Positions 7,644 through 16,635 of a stretch of DNA of 39,300 nt are shown in pieces. Positions within the stretch are counted from its first letter, which is position 1, and each line of letters starts with the position of its first letter. The stretch lies in the NCBI GenBank assembly GCA_040081265.1, contig JBEBGV010000042.1:1-39300 (forward strand), in the 5' to 3' direction. The position numbers and the translations under genes are program-made. This stretch comes from JBEBGV01 sp040081265. GTDB taxonomy: Bacteria > Acidobacteriota > Vicinamibacteria > Vicinamibacterales > UBA2999. The notes under the pieces were generated by a model. It made no database searches. It had not been told where the DNA came from and worked only from the letters and a program-made list of their open reading frames with translations.

Positions 7644-8610
7644 CTACTTCGTCTCGTCCCAGACCACCTGCACGTCCGGCCTTAAGCGGTTGGCCGTCAC
7701 CGAGAAATAGCTCGCGTACTTCTCCGGCGTCTTCCAGGTGTTTACGACGTCGTCAACGGTCTTGCCGGCTGTCTTTGCATTCTGAACGAACGCCACGAAT
7801 TCCTTGACGAACGCCGAAAATTCAGTGAAATCAGCCGGGATTGCAGGCGTCGCGAAGTGGCCGGGGATGATTGTCAGGATTTTTTCGCGTGACACAAGCG
7901 CCGACACGCGATCGAGCGTTCTGCCATAGTCGATGCCGCTGCCGCCGTTGTTAACGTCCATGATCGGCAACTCCTTCGTATGAAAGGCGTCGCAGCGGGG
8001 ATGTCACCCAGTGCCCTAAAGACCACGAAGATGTCGCCGCTCGTGTGAGCACGACCGAAATAGTACAGGTCAATCTCGTCGGCGCCACTGCCAATGGTCA
8101 TCCGGTCGCCGAATGTGCGTTTCGGTAGTCCCTTGCCGCCGTTCTCTTTAAAGATGTTCGCCGCAGGTGCAGTTGGCTGGGTGCCCGCAGGCCCACCCGG
8201 TCGCCCAAGGCCGTACACGGGACGCATCTGTTCCATGTTCGCTTTGGTATTCTCGTGCGTGACGATATCGACGCTCACCGGAAATTCGACGTTGCCGCTC
8301 GTGTGGTCACCATGCGTTGGGTGTTGATGATGCGAATGACCGGTTTGTCGGTCAGCGTCGCAATCTTGTCTAGAAGTGGCTGGCCCCAGCCTGGATTCTT
8401 CGTATCGACCACGGTCACACCTGTGGCGGTGATGAAGACGGCGCTATTGCCGCCACCACCGGTCAGCATGTACAGATTGTCCCTGACCTTCTGCACCGCA
8501 ACCGCGCGTGGTGTAGCTTGTCCGGCTGCACCAGCCTGCTGCGAGGCCGCAACCTTCATCGTCAGTGCCGCGCAAGACACCAGCGCTCCAAGCACGATTG
8601 CGCGTCTCAT
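7644..8610 (-). pseudogene. Exported MBL-fold hydrolase broken by two single-base frameshifts
   Basis: Three consecutive frames together encode one complete MBL-fold protein of about 320 residues. It starts at ATG 8608-8610 with GGAGGAG seven bases upstream and a signal peptide (MRRAIVLGALVSCAALTMKV). The first frame runs to IRIINT, where the family motif HTHGDHTSGN should follow. A single missing base near 8316 truncates the first His codon and moves the rest (THGDHTSGNVEFPVSVDIVT) into the next frame. A second missing base near 7992 moves GDAFHTKELPIMDVNNGGSG into the third frame, which carries IIPGHFATP and ends at 7644. Both are one-base losses, so either the gene is decaying or these are base-calling errors. 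Substrate unknown. Confidence 0.75.
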
Positions 8611-8747
8611 GTGCACGCTCCTCCGTTCACTGCGATACCGCCGACGAGTTATGAGAGAACACCGTCTGGATAAGTCGCGTCATCTCAACGGCACTCTGAA
8701 CCGACGGTGACATCTTCTGGAGTGGTTGGGTGCCATTCTGGTCGAGA

Positions 8748-9293
8748 TCACGACGCACATCGATTCTCAACGCCTGCCCGCTCGGAACGATAGACGCCAT
8801 GGCAGGCTGCGCATGCCTCAGAAACGGCGCCGCTCGCCTCGACCATGGCATCGGCCTGCCTCGACTGCGCCGCCTTGTACGCGGCCAGCCCGGCCTGCCG
8901 GATCTGTTCCGAGAATTGGACCCAGTCGGCGCGTTCAACCGGTGCCTGCCTTCCGTTTGCGCATTCGCGTCCCGGCAGTAGCAGCAGGCTTGCGGACTCG
9001 GTCAGCATCAAGGCGGCATACTCAACTGCCTGCCATGGCTCGTACAAACCGGTCAAAGGATTGGGAGAGGTGGACGGTTGGCTGTCCCTCACCCACACGC
9101 CAAGATCGGCTTGCGCCGCGAAGATCACATTCGACGTTGGAAAGAAGAGTCCGCGCATCAGCTGGAGCATGTTGGCGTTGACGCGTGGAGCCGGGGCAGC
9201 GCCCGGCCGCTGCCACACGCCCCCGCGCATTCCCCAAGCCGCAACAGCGACCAAGACAAGTGCGCCTGCCACCCTGACTGTGCGGATCGTCAT
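8748..9293 (-). CDS. Class II-like c-type cytochrome with C-terminal haem site
   Basis: About 181 residues from ATG 9291-9293 (starts upstream in frame lack family-like sequence). The N-terminus RTVRVAGALVLVAVAAWGMR is an uncleaved anchor or signal peptide. A helical region follows (NANMLQLMRGLFFPTSNVIF, EPWQAVEYAALMLTESASLL, WVQFSEQIRQAGLAAYKAAQ). The haem motif CAACHGVYR is only about 17 residues from the C-terminus, the arrangement of cytochrome c' (class II) proteins. It probably passes electrons from the PQQ-type dehydrogenases of the cluster (inference from context). It lies between the MBL gene and a secreted protein gene on the same strand. No ribosome binding site of note was seen. 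The 137 bases downstream, to 8610, hold no gene that I can support. Confidence 0.75.
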   Translation of the reverse strand: MTIRTVRVAGALVLVAVAAWGMRGGVWQRPGAAPAPRVNANMLQLMRGLFFPTSNVIFAAQADLGVWVRDSQPSTSPNPLTGLYEPWQAVEYAALMLTESASLLLLPGRECANGRQAPVERADWVQFSEQIRQAGLAAYKAAQSRQADAMVEASGAVSEACAACHGVYRSERAGVENRCAS

Positions 9294-9336
9294 GCGTCCA
9301 TCTGTGGCGCTGCCCCGGATGCACACACTCGTCGCG

Positions 9337-10050
9337 TCAGTTACTCGTGGCGGCCAAACGCGGAATGGCCTTGCCGAGCACCTCGAACGTCGAGACGTTG
9401 TACCAGCCGGCGTTGCCATGGCCTCCGCCGGGCGCGAGATCTACCCAGCCGATCTCGTCGACCTTGCTGAGGTCAGGGTTCTTCACCTCGAGCGTCGTCA
9501 CGACCTTAGCTGAATCCAGTTTGAACCAGCGGACTCCGCCACCAAAGACGGCTTCCACCTGAACGTAGGCACCATCGGTGTACACGCCTTGCGAGCTCGC
9601 CAGCATCGCGCCGTCCGCAAGCTTCACGACCGGGTACAGTGTATGGAGGGCCTGCGTGCGAACTATAGTGCGCAGCCGTGCGGTACCCGTGAGGTCCATA
9701 TAGCTGTCCCGCATCCTGACGGTGATGGCCGTCGGCGAAGTCGCCATGCCACTCCACAAGTCGAAGCGATTTTCGTGGTTGTAGACTTCGATACTCTTGG
9801 AGTCGGCCCCGTAGAGCTTCAGTTCGAGGGCCGGGTTGGTTACGGCCTCCTGGGTCACTCGCCGTTTTTCGTCGGTGAGCTGGCCCGTGTACGAGGGCTG
9901 CCTCCACTCTTCGTGGAACAACACTGACGGCCACGCCAACGCCTCAGCGTTGGCGGCTCCGCCGCGCCCTGCAGGTTGCTGGGCGAACACAGACATCGCA
10001 AACACAAACACGATCACAATTGCGATTCCAAGCAAGACACGTCGTAGCAT
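9337..10050 (-). CDS. Secreted beta-rich protein of unknown function
   Basis: A 237-residue protein with an AAGGAGG ribosome binding site before ATG 10050. The signal peptide covers residues 1-23 (MLRRVLLGIAIVIVFVFAMS, then VFAQ). The mature protein begins with a Gly/Ala linker and then alternates strands: WPSVLFHEEWRQP, TNPALELKLYGADSKSIEVY, FDLWSGMATSPTAITVRM and LRTIVRTQALHTLYPVVKLA. It ends with IGWVDLAPGGGHGNAGWYNV. The layout resembles a lectin-like sandwich (LamG or 3-keto-disaccharide hydrolase type), but no catalytic residues are recognisable and I do not assign it. It sits between cyclase and cytochrome genes in the same minus-strand run, 43 bases from the cytochrome start. Confidence 0.65.
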   Translation of the reverse strand: MLRRVLLGIAIVIVFVFAMSVFAQQPAGRGGAANAEALAWPSVLFHEEWRQPSYTGQLTDEKRRVTQEAVTNPALELKLYGADSKSIEVYNHENRFDLWSGMATSPTAITVRMRDSYMDLTGTARLRTIVRTQALHTLYPVVKLADGAMLASSQGVYTDGAYVQVEAVFGGGVRWFKLDSAKVVTTLEVKNPDLSKVDEIGWVDLAPGGGHGNAGWYNVSTFEVLGKAIPRLAATSN

Positions 10051-10166
10051 GAGTACGTCCCTCCTTTTGACACTAAGTCGAACCGCTTCTGCGTCTTTGC
10101 GAAGCCGGCAGGGGCATCAACATCGTTAGACGTTGGGTTTGCACCAGCCACTTCCTCAAACGTTGC

Positions 10167-11178
10167 TCAGAACATCGCGAGCGGATTCACAATCGAGCCG
10201 GTCCCTCCAGGAGTGGCGATCGGCGCCACGACCAGCAGGAACTCCCAGCGGTTCAGCCTGGCAGCCACCTCGGCGACCGGGCCAAGATCCGTGTTGTCCA
10301 TCAAATATGCGCCGAGGCCGGTAATGAACAATTGGTGATCCCCGGCTGGGTACTCCGCTGAGATGAGTGCGACCCCCCCGGGTCTTGAAGAAGGCGACGA
10401 GGGACGGATCATAGTTCGCGAAGGGACCGCCTCCGCGCTCCGACTCCTGCCTGCCCGTGCGAAGGAACACAGCGTCGCCAGCGGCGATCTTCACGCGAGC
10501 TATCCGTTCCCATTCCTCGATGTCCTCGACACGAACAAGAGTTGTGGACGGCACAGGGGACACCCCTCTGAGCCGAGGCAGGTCGATCAAGACACCGCGC
10601 GTGACGATACCGTCCTTGAGAAGCTGGATTCCCAGCTTGCTACAGCCTCGTTCCGGATCCACCGTCTCCGAGTGTGGGTAGCCATTGTAGAGTTTGCCCT
10701 CATAGGCAATGTGACAAAGGCCATCCAGATGGGTATACGCCGAGCCGTGAAACGCAATCGTCTGCTGATCAATGTTTCCTCCGCCCGCAAAAGGCGCTAC
10801 GGTCTGCCCCGGCGGAACAATGCCATCTCGCCGGACGCGCATGGCATCCATGTCGAGCATCACAGGCTGCCCCTGCGCATCCACCGCCGAACCGGGGGGC
10901 ATGACGAGAACCTTGCGCGCCAGCGACACGACAGTCCCTGTTGTTGCCAACGCCAACGCTTGCTGGCGCTTCGCTGTGGTGATCAGATTCAGAGTTCCGA
11001 GTTCGTCGTTGGCACCCCAACGGCCCCAGTTGGACTGCTCGGTCATCCACGCGCGTTTTTGTTCCGCGGCGCGTTGCTGCTCTGGAGTCCTCGACCTTTG
11101 CTGGCCGGGAGTAGCGGTGCCAACGATCCCCACGAGAAGGGCGCTCAGTAGAGCAGTTTTCAGCACGTGCGGTTTCAT
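10167..11178 (-). pseudogene. Exported cyclase-family (kynurenine formamidase-like) hydrolase with a G7 frameshift
   Basis: Start ATG 11176-11178 (AAGGGA upstream), signal peptide MKPHVLKTALLSALLVGIVG. The sequence shows the long-cyclase pattern: NWGRWGANDELGTLNLITTA, then the metal motif FHGSAYTHLDGLCHIAYEGK, then RGVLIDLPRL and GDAVFLRTGR. After FFKTR, at a run of seven G (10373-10379), the frame shifts. The true C-terminus (ISAEYPAGDHQLFITGLGAY and a terminal GGTGSIVNPLAMF, diagnostic of cyclases) continues in another frame to 10167. Six G would restore one frame. Read straight through, the product instead ends in unrelated sequence at about 10156. A homopolymer length error, a real null allele or phase variation are all possible. 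The family hydrolyses amides or lactones with a divalent metal; the substrate here is unknown. Confidence 0.8.
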
Positions 11179-11259
11179 CGCTCCATCCCTTCCCCCACCG
11201 TTGTTCCCTACACCCGGTTCCTCGGGTGTCCACACTCTTGAGCGCTCTACCGTTCCCGG

Positions 11260-11466
11260 ACCTTCAGCCTCCAGGTACACCTTCCCTACACCCTCGGGAC
11301 AGTTGTTCTAGGCTGTTGGTGGTAACACCCGTGTTCCCCGTCACGTCCGGGCCCATGAGGTTTTCGTAGGCGTATACGTTCTCCGCGAGTCTTCTGGCGT
11401 GAGGACAGTCGCCGAGGGTAAGTCCGCGCACCACGGCATCAGCCGTTCTCGCGACTTGCTCCTCCG
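11260..11466 (-). pseudogene. Internally deleted remnant of an MBL-fold hydrolase gene
   Basis: The first part (11309-11464) encodes QVARTADAVVRGLTLGDCPH and LAENVYAYENLMGPDVTGNT. These match residues about 29-77 of the MBL protein at 2259-3236 almost position for position. The next bases, in a different frame, encode NNCPEGVGKVYLEAEG, which matches that protein's last residues (NNLPDAVRKVYLEAEG). The roughly 240 codons between, including the whole metal site, are missing. The parental gene carries ACCAACA near both edges of the lost segment, so a short-homology deletion is plausible. The signal peptide is also gone. It lies between the sugar dehydrogenase and cyclase genes and is not expected to make a functional protein. 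Confidence 0.8.
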
Positions 11467-11492
11467 CGCCGGATAGGCTCCCTGGCTCGACA

Positions 11493-12752
11493 CTAGTTCG
11501 CCGGTTCGACACGAAACACGACGCCGCTGTGATCCTCGGCCGATCGCTCGGCCGCCACGTAGAGATACCCATCGGCGCTCTGAATGACGTGTCTGAATCG
11601 TCGCCCCAGCCCGATGAACATCGCTTCGCGGCGCTCCGTCTGCGGCTCGGGCTGATTGAACGCGACTCGCTGCAGCATCTGGCCGTTGAGCGCTGTGATG
11701 AACAGGTGTCCCTTCCAGAGCGGAAACCGGGCGCCGTTGTAGAACAAGAGGCTCGAGGGACTGATCGAGGGCGCCCAGTAGATCTCGGGCATCTCCATTC
11801 CTGGCCTGAACCACGACTGTTCCGACACCGGCTGGTTGTTGTAGATCTTGCCGAGGGACACTAACGGCCATCCGTAGTTTTTCCCTGGCGCCAGCACGTT
11901 GAGCTCATCACCCGCCATCGGTCCGATTTCGGTGGACCAGATCGCGCCCGTTGTCGGAAGCCAGGCGAGGCCAGTGGCGTTGCGGTGGCCGTAAGTGAAG
12001 ACTTCGGGCCGCGCGCCGGCGCGTCCCACAAATGGGTTGTCAGGCGGAGCTGTTCCGTCGTCGCGCAGCCGCATCACCTTGCCGAGGTCGTTGCCCAGAT
12101 CCTGGGCGAACTTGCGGATGGAGTCGTCGCTCACCGAGAAGAAGCGGTCGTGGTCGTTGGTCGTGAGATAGAGCATTCCGTCTGGACCAAACGCCGCCCG
12201 CCCGGTCGCCGGACCGCCAAGCACCCAGGCTTCCGCGACAAATAACTCTCGCACGTCCTCAAGATTGGCGTCCCGCAGCCGCCCTCGCGCCAGCGCCATC
12301 GTCGTGAGGCCATCAGCGCGGCGCTTGACGTAGTACAGATACACGAATCCGTTTTGTTCGAACCTGGGGTGAAGGACCACGGATTGCAGACTACTGACGC
12401 CCAGGGCGGCGACGGGCCATCCGGCAACCGCAACGGTTTCCGACGTGTCGGCTCGGGCCAACAGAAGCGTCCCGGCGCTCTCAGCCACCAGCAGGTCACG
12501 ATCGTTGGGCATGAGCGCGATGTGCCGTGGAACGTTCAGGCCGGTGGCGACGGGCACGAGGCGCACCCGCGCGAGCGTGCCCGGGGGGCAATTCCCGCGG
12601 TCCTGCCCGTTGGGATTGCAGGGGCCCGGCGTGTATGTGTCGAAGACAGCTGATGGGGTGGGATTCCCTGCTGGCTGCTGCGCATAAATTTCAAAGCCAC
12701 CGAGAGGCAGGGTGGCCATGGTCATGATGACGAGTCGTGCGCACCGCGACAT
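11493..12752 (-). CDS. PQQ-dependent sugar dehydrogenase-like six-bladed propeller (GSDH family)
   Basis: A 419-residue protein with GGAGG before ATG 12752 and a signal peptide (VIMTMATLPLGGFEIYAQ). It has the soluble glucose/sorbosone dehydrogenase pattern: ATGLNVPRHIALMPNDRDLL, LHPRFEQNGFVYLYYVKRR, GRAAFGPDGMLYLTTNDHD, DLGNDLGKVMRLRDDGT, FTYGHRNATGLAWLPTTGAI and PGKNYGWPLVSLG. A C-terminal blade has GARFPLWKGHLFITALNGQ. The GHRNATGL and NYGWP segments are the usual PQQ- and calcium-binding loops of this family, so cofactor binding is likely. It would oxidise a sugar, alcohol or sorbosone-like substrate in the periplasm. It lies downstream of the TonB-dependent receptor, separated by a strong inverted repeat. 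Confidence 0.85.
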   Translation of the reverse strand: MSRCARLVIMTMATLPLGGFEIYAQQPAGNPTPSAVFDTYTPGPCNPNGQDRGNCPPGTLARVRLVPVATGLNVPRHIALMPNDRDLLVAESAGTLLLARADTSETVAVAGWPVAALGVSSLQSVVLHPRFEQNGFVYLYYVKRRADGLTTMALARGRLRDANLEDVRELFVAEAWVLGGPATGRAAFGPDGMLYLTTNDHDRFFSVSDDSIRKFAQDLGNDLGKVMRLRDDGTAPPDNPFVGRAGARPEVFTYGHRNATGLAWLPTTGAIWSTEIGPMAGDELNVLAPGKNYGWPLVSLGKIYNNQPVSEQSWFRPGMEMPEIYWAPSISPSSLLFYNGARFPLWKGHLFITALNGQMLQRVAFNQPEPQTERREAMFIGLGRRFRHVIQSADGYLYVAAERSAEDHSGVVFRVEPAN

Positions 12753-12831
12753 TCAGGAGCCTCCAGCGAAGACAGAGCGGCGCCGGCGCCGCGGGTTCAT
12801 TGGGCGTGCGATCAGAGGTTCGTTCCGGACC

Positions 12832-12876
12832 GACGACAGGTGCAGGACCTGCCGACGCAGGCCTGCACTTGTCGTC
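12832..12876. terminator. Strong inverted repeat between receptor and sugar dehydrogenase genes
   Basis: GACGACAGGTGCAGG at 12832-12846 pairs with CCTGCACTTGTCGTC at 12862-12876, 14 of 15 Watson-Crick and the fifteenth a wobble. Inside the loop, CCTGC and GCAGG (12848-12852 and 12857-12861) can pair too. It lies 26 bases after the receptor stop on the minus strand and about 80 bases before the sugar dehydrogenase start. There is no T-run, so it may be a processing or attenuation structure rather than a classic intrinsic terminator. Confidence 0.5.
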
Positions 12877-12901
12877 CTTCCCTAAGCTCTCGTCATCCTG
12901 T

Positions 12902-15900
12902 CTAGAAGTCGACAGTGGCGCTGATCTTGGCGAATCGAGCTGGCAAGATGTCGGTCGGTCGCCGGAAGGAGCCGTAGTTCGCGTTCACGCCCACCACCGT
13001 ATCGGCGTTTGTGAAGTTGTAGACGTCGAGTCTGATGTTTGTACGTGTTGTCCCAAGCTTCACTATCCTGCCGAAGCTGAGATCGAGCTGGTTGAGCCGC
13101 TCCCCATACAGTGACCCAGGGGCCAGCACATTGGCCGTCAGGTTGGGTGCGCTGCCGGCCAGCGTGCGACCCAGCGCCGACTGAGCGATCGCATTGGTCA
13201 CAACGAAGTTGGCCTGAATCGCCGGACCGGGGATGTTCTGATAGACGGCGCTCAATTGCACGTCAATCTTGGGCACCGTATAGATCGACTGCAGCTTCAC
13301 CTGCGTGAGGAACGGGGACTCCTGATGACAAAATTGCTTGGGCGTCCACACACCGGTGCTGGTGATCGGGAAGACGTTGATTGCCGCGTTCGCCGTGCCT
13401 AACAGCAACTCGGGGATCTTGTCCACGATTTCGCAATTGTCCGACATGAACTTACCCGTCGAGAGGCCGCCCATCACCGTCAGGCCGCTGTTCCCGCGAA
13501 CGTTGACACCGATGTCCACGCCGGTCCAATGCTCCTGCTGCTTGCCGTAGTTAGCGGCAAGCGTGTTGTAATTCCGGCCGACGCGACCGAACGCCTCCGG
13601 CTTGAGATTGAGGAGACCCGTCACCGCGTAGGCACCGCCCCCAGGCAGCCCAGGATTGGACGGGGCGGTGATGGTGAAGGTGTCGAAGTCGCTGGCGCTC
13701 ACCGACAAGTCGTCGGTCGTCGCAAAGTCGGCCCAGATGCGGCGGAAGAAGCCGAAATCCACCGACACGCGACGCACGACTTCGTGCTGGACGCCTGCCG
13801 AGAACTCGTAATTGGCGAGGCGTGAGCCCATGCCGTTCATCAGTTCAGGATCGAAGGTCTCGAGCGGCACGGCCACCCCGAAGTTGGGATTTGACAGCGG
13901 ACCGCACTCGCCGTTGGCCGCCGGCGCAACGAGATCACATTGGGGGATGAAGTCGCCATTGATTCCAAGGCCACCTCTATCGTTCCAGGAGCGGGTGACC
14001 TGGTTCACCATGGCATTGCTCGGGTTAGCGGCGGCGCCAAGCCCGTTCAGTGTCTGTCCGCGCAGATACTTGTTGAAGCTCGCCTTCAGCGCGGTCCTGC
14101 CGTTGCCGAACAGGTCGAACGCCACACCTGAGCGGTAGGTCACATCCTGCCAATTCAGCATTGGCGTCTTGGCGAAGGTGATCGGAGCCCGATTCGGTTG
14201 CAGCGGGGTCGGCCCCAGTACCTGCTCGGGTGCTTCGGTAATGATGTGGTCGTACCGCACGGCGCCGTTGATGGTGGCTCGTCCCAAGGTCCACCGATCT
14301 TGAGCAAAGATACCGATGTCATGCTTCTCGTCACTCTTGGTCGTGCGTGGCGTGTTCTGCAGCGTGATCAAGTTCGGCACTCCACCGTTCAACCGATACT
14401 GGACCGGCAGAATGCTGGAGGTGTAGGCGCGGGGGTTCAGAAAGCCGAATGTGTCACCGAAGCCAAACTTGGCCGAATGCGAACCGGTCACGTAGGCCAT
14501 GGCCACACGGTAGGTATAGTTGGGGACGAGTGTGTTGTTGTTGCCGAAACGGTTTCGGTACGTCATTCCGGTGCTCTGCTCGACCACCGAAATCATCTGG
14601 TCCTGGATCGCCAACAGGCGAGGATCATCGAGCGATCCACGCGGCTGCAGGTGCATACTGCCCCACCGCTCAAAGAGGTGCATCCCGACCGCTTCGAACA
14701 AGAGCTTGCTCGTGACCGGCGATGTCCACTCCACATGTTCCTGCCGAAGGCGCGGGTTCCGGCCGTCATCAGCTGCTTCAGGTGAGACGGTTGCGCTGAC
14801 GCCCTCTGGGCACGAGCAGTACCCTTCGTACTTATAGGTGAACGCGAACTTGTTCCGCGGCGTCGCCTGCACCGTCGTCCGAAGATTCATGGTGTGGTAG
14901 CGTCCCTTGTTCACCCCTTGTTTGGCCTCGTCCGCCTCGTACGTCCACTTGGTGATGTCGTAGGCGTTCCGGTTCTCGAAAATCGGGGCGTAGTTCTGGA
15001 CAATCGTTTTGCGAGCGGACAGCCAGAACCAGACCTTGTCTTTCTTGAACGGACCGCCCAACCCGGGATTCACTTCCCAGTTCAGTTTGAGCGTCTGGGG
15101 CGCCGCGAGTCCGAGTGTCTTCACCCGATCGGTGTAATTCGACGCGGTCAGGGCGTTGTTCGCGAACGTCATGAACGCGGTGCCTTTGAGGGTGTTACCG
15201 CCGTCGCGCGGGATGATGTTCATGCGCATGCCACCGGTTGGCATCTCGGCTGAGACCGACGACTGATCGAACGTCACTTCCTGCGCCGAGCCCATCTCGG
15301 GCTTGGCGCGTCCAAGTCCTCCGCCAGCCTGCAGGGTCATCACGCTGATGCCGTTGACCGTGATCCGGCTGTCCGCACTCTGTGTGCCGTGAAAGGTCAC
15401 GCCATCACCAGAATTGGCGCCCAGGATGTTGCCGACGTTGCGGGAGCCGGTCGCACCACTGATCGTCACGCCGGGCACAAGATTCGCAAGCTGGTCGATG
15501 TTGCGCGCGGTCGGAATCGCGTTGGCCGTGTCCAGACTCAGCACTCGTTGAGTCGTGGTGCTCGTCACGTTGACCACAGGCGCCTCGCCCGTCACGGTAA
15601 CCGTCTCCTCGAGCGCACCAACACGGAGATCCGCATCCACCGTCGATGTGCCGGTACCGGCGAGAGTCACGCCGTCACGTTTGAACGTGTTGAACCCGGC
15701 GAGCGTAAACGTCACTGTGTAGGCACCAGGCCGGAGATCGATGATCTGGTACCTGCCATTACCGTCCGTCACAGAAGTCCGGACTTTTTCGATAAGAACG
15801 GGACTGGCTGCTTCCACTGTCACGCCGGGAAGGACAGCACCTGATGTGTCCTTCACGGTGCCTGCAATCGAGGCCTGTGCGAACGCCCACGTAGGAGCGA

Positions 15901-15946
15901 GCACGGCTGTCAGCACACATAGCGCAAGCCTAATGAATCCCTTCAT
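12902..15946 (-). CDS. Oar-like TonB-dependent receptor with carboxypeptidase-regulatory domain
   Basis: A 1014-residue outer-membrane protein with GGGAGG before ATG 15946. Signal peptide residues 1-24 end at AFAQ. Residues about 25-105 form a carboxypeptidase-regulatory (Ig-like) domain: SIAGTVKDTSGAVLPGVTVE, TDGNGRYQIIDLRPGAYTVT. The plug domain follows at about 110-230 (ETVTVTGEAPVVNVTSTTTQ, ARNIDQLANLVPGVTI, RITVNGISV). The rest is a beta barrel ending in an aromatic residue (ISATVDF), the signal for outer-membrane assembly. Length and domain order match the Oar-like receptors expanded in Acidobacteriota, which are linked to import of large or scarce substrates. It is the most upstream gene of the 13.7-kb minus-strand run and shares its upstream region with the divergent alcohol dehydrogenase gene. 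Confidence 0.92.
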   Translation of the reverse strand: MKGFIRLALCVLTAVLAPTWAFAQASIAGTVKDTSGAVLPGVTVEAASPVLIEKVRTSVTDGNGRYQIIDLRPGAYTVTFTLAGFNTFKRDGVTLAGTGTSTVDADLRVGALEETVTVTGEAPVVNVTSTTTQRVLSLDTANAIPTARNIDQLANLVPGVTISGATGSRNVGNILGANSGDGVTFHGTQSADSRITVNGISVMTLQAGGGLGRAKPEMGSAQEVTFDQSSVSAEMPTGGMRMNIIPRDGGNTLKGTAFMTFANNALTASNYTDRVKTLGLAAPQTLKLNWEVNPGLGGPFKKDKVWFWLSARKTIVQNYAPIFENRNAYDITKWTYEADEAKQGVNKGRYHTMNLRTTVQATPRNKFAFTYKYEGYCSCPEGVSATVSPEAADDGRNPRLRQEHVEWTSPVTSKLLFEAVGMHLFERWGSMHLQPRGSLDDPRLLAIQDQMISVVEQSTGMTYRNRFGNNNTLVPNYTYRVAMAYVTGSHSAKFGFGDTFGFLNPRAYTSSILPVQYRLNGGVPNLITLQNTPRTTKSDEKHDIGIFAQDRWTLGRATINGAVRYDHIITEAPEQVLGPTPLQPNRAPITFAKTPMLNWQDVTYRSGVAFDLFGNGRTALKASFNKYLRGQTLNGLGAAANPSNAMVNQVTRSWNDRGGLGINGDFIPQCDLVAPAANGECGPLSNPNFGVAVPLETFDPELMNGMGSRLANYEFSAGVQHEVVRRVSVDFGFFRRIWADFATTDDLSVSASDFDTFTITAPSNPGLPGGGAYAVTGLLNLKPEAFGRVGRNYNTLAANYGKQQEHWTGVDIGVNVRGNSGLTVMGGLSTGKFMSDNCEIVDKIPELLLGTANAAINVFPITSTGVWTPKQFCHQESPFLTQVKLQSIYTVPKIDVQLSAVYQNIPGPAIQANFVVTNAIAQSALGRTLAGSAPNLTANVLAPGSLYGERLNQLDLSFGRIVKLGTTRTNIRLDVYNFTNADTVVGVNANYGSFRRPTDILPARFAKISATVDF

Positions 15947-16220
15947 CTGTCACGCCTCCCTAGCAATCTGCTTCGACCACCGACCTGATGAACCGCCGCC
16001 CGTGGGTCTATCCCGAGGTCCAACGGGCAGGCGCGACGGCCTGACCGCGAAACCAACAGGTGTTTTGAAGAGTGCTGCTAACGAGTGCTTCAGCGAATAT
16101 GAATGCGACGCGAGTGCCGAAAATAAATGGACCGCAGAATTCAAGATGCTACGACGCGACAAGGACTGTCCCGAACCCGTGAAGGCGCCTCCTTATAGCA
16201 CGTGTCAGTCGCAGCAACAA

Positions 16221-16236
16221 TGCTTAGGATTACGTA
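16221..16236 (+). promoter_or_regulatory. Candidate response-regulator box, site 1
   Basis: TGCTTAGGATTACGTA fits the quasi-palindrome TACNTAGRAYTRNGKA at all but one position. It lies between the divergent receptor gene (start 15946) and alcohol dehydrogenase gene (start 16636), 275 and 400 bases away. The bases after it (GTATTTCTGTGCCACCG) match those after site 2 (GTATTTCCGCGACACGG) closely, so conservation extends beyond the palindrome. Confidence 0.5.
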
Positions 16237-16635
16237 TTTCTGTGCCACCGCGGCTGAACGTTCGCAGGATACGGATCAGCTCCGGAAGAAGTCCCGAGTT
16301 CTTCCGAAAAGTTCCGAATCCTTAACGGAATGTTCCAATGTCCGCGGCACGACCAAGCTCCGGATTGCCTGTTTGAGGACATCCCCTCGAAGTTCGCTTA
16401 CGTCGTGCATCACCTCTGTACCGTCATTGGCGGAATTCTGCTCCGAGACGCACCAACCCGCAACCACCTGCAGCACGTGCTCGACCATTCGCGCTGCGCA
16501 ACAGTCTCAGCACGCGCTTCTCCTGTTGACATGGGGCCGCACAAGGCCGATCATCTGCCGCGCAGTCGCGCATTCATCCAACATACCCACGTTCGCGAGC
16601 GTCACGACACGGTTCGGTCACGAGAGGACAACGGC
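16237..16635. other. Intergenic region without a supported gene
   Basis: This is the rest of the divergent spacer between site 1 and the alcohol dehydrogenase start. The dehydrogenase frame stays open back to about 16330, but that part reads as random basic sequence with no signal peptide logic, whereas the Tat signal begins right after ATG 16636. I therefore treat it as a leader. No tRNA, repeat or clear sigma-70 promoter was seen. Confidence 0.5.

Noticed and set aside
16330..16635. N-terminal extension of the first alcohol dehydrogenase
   Set aside because: The extension would bury the Tat signal about 100 residues inside the protein and has no family-like sequence.
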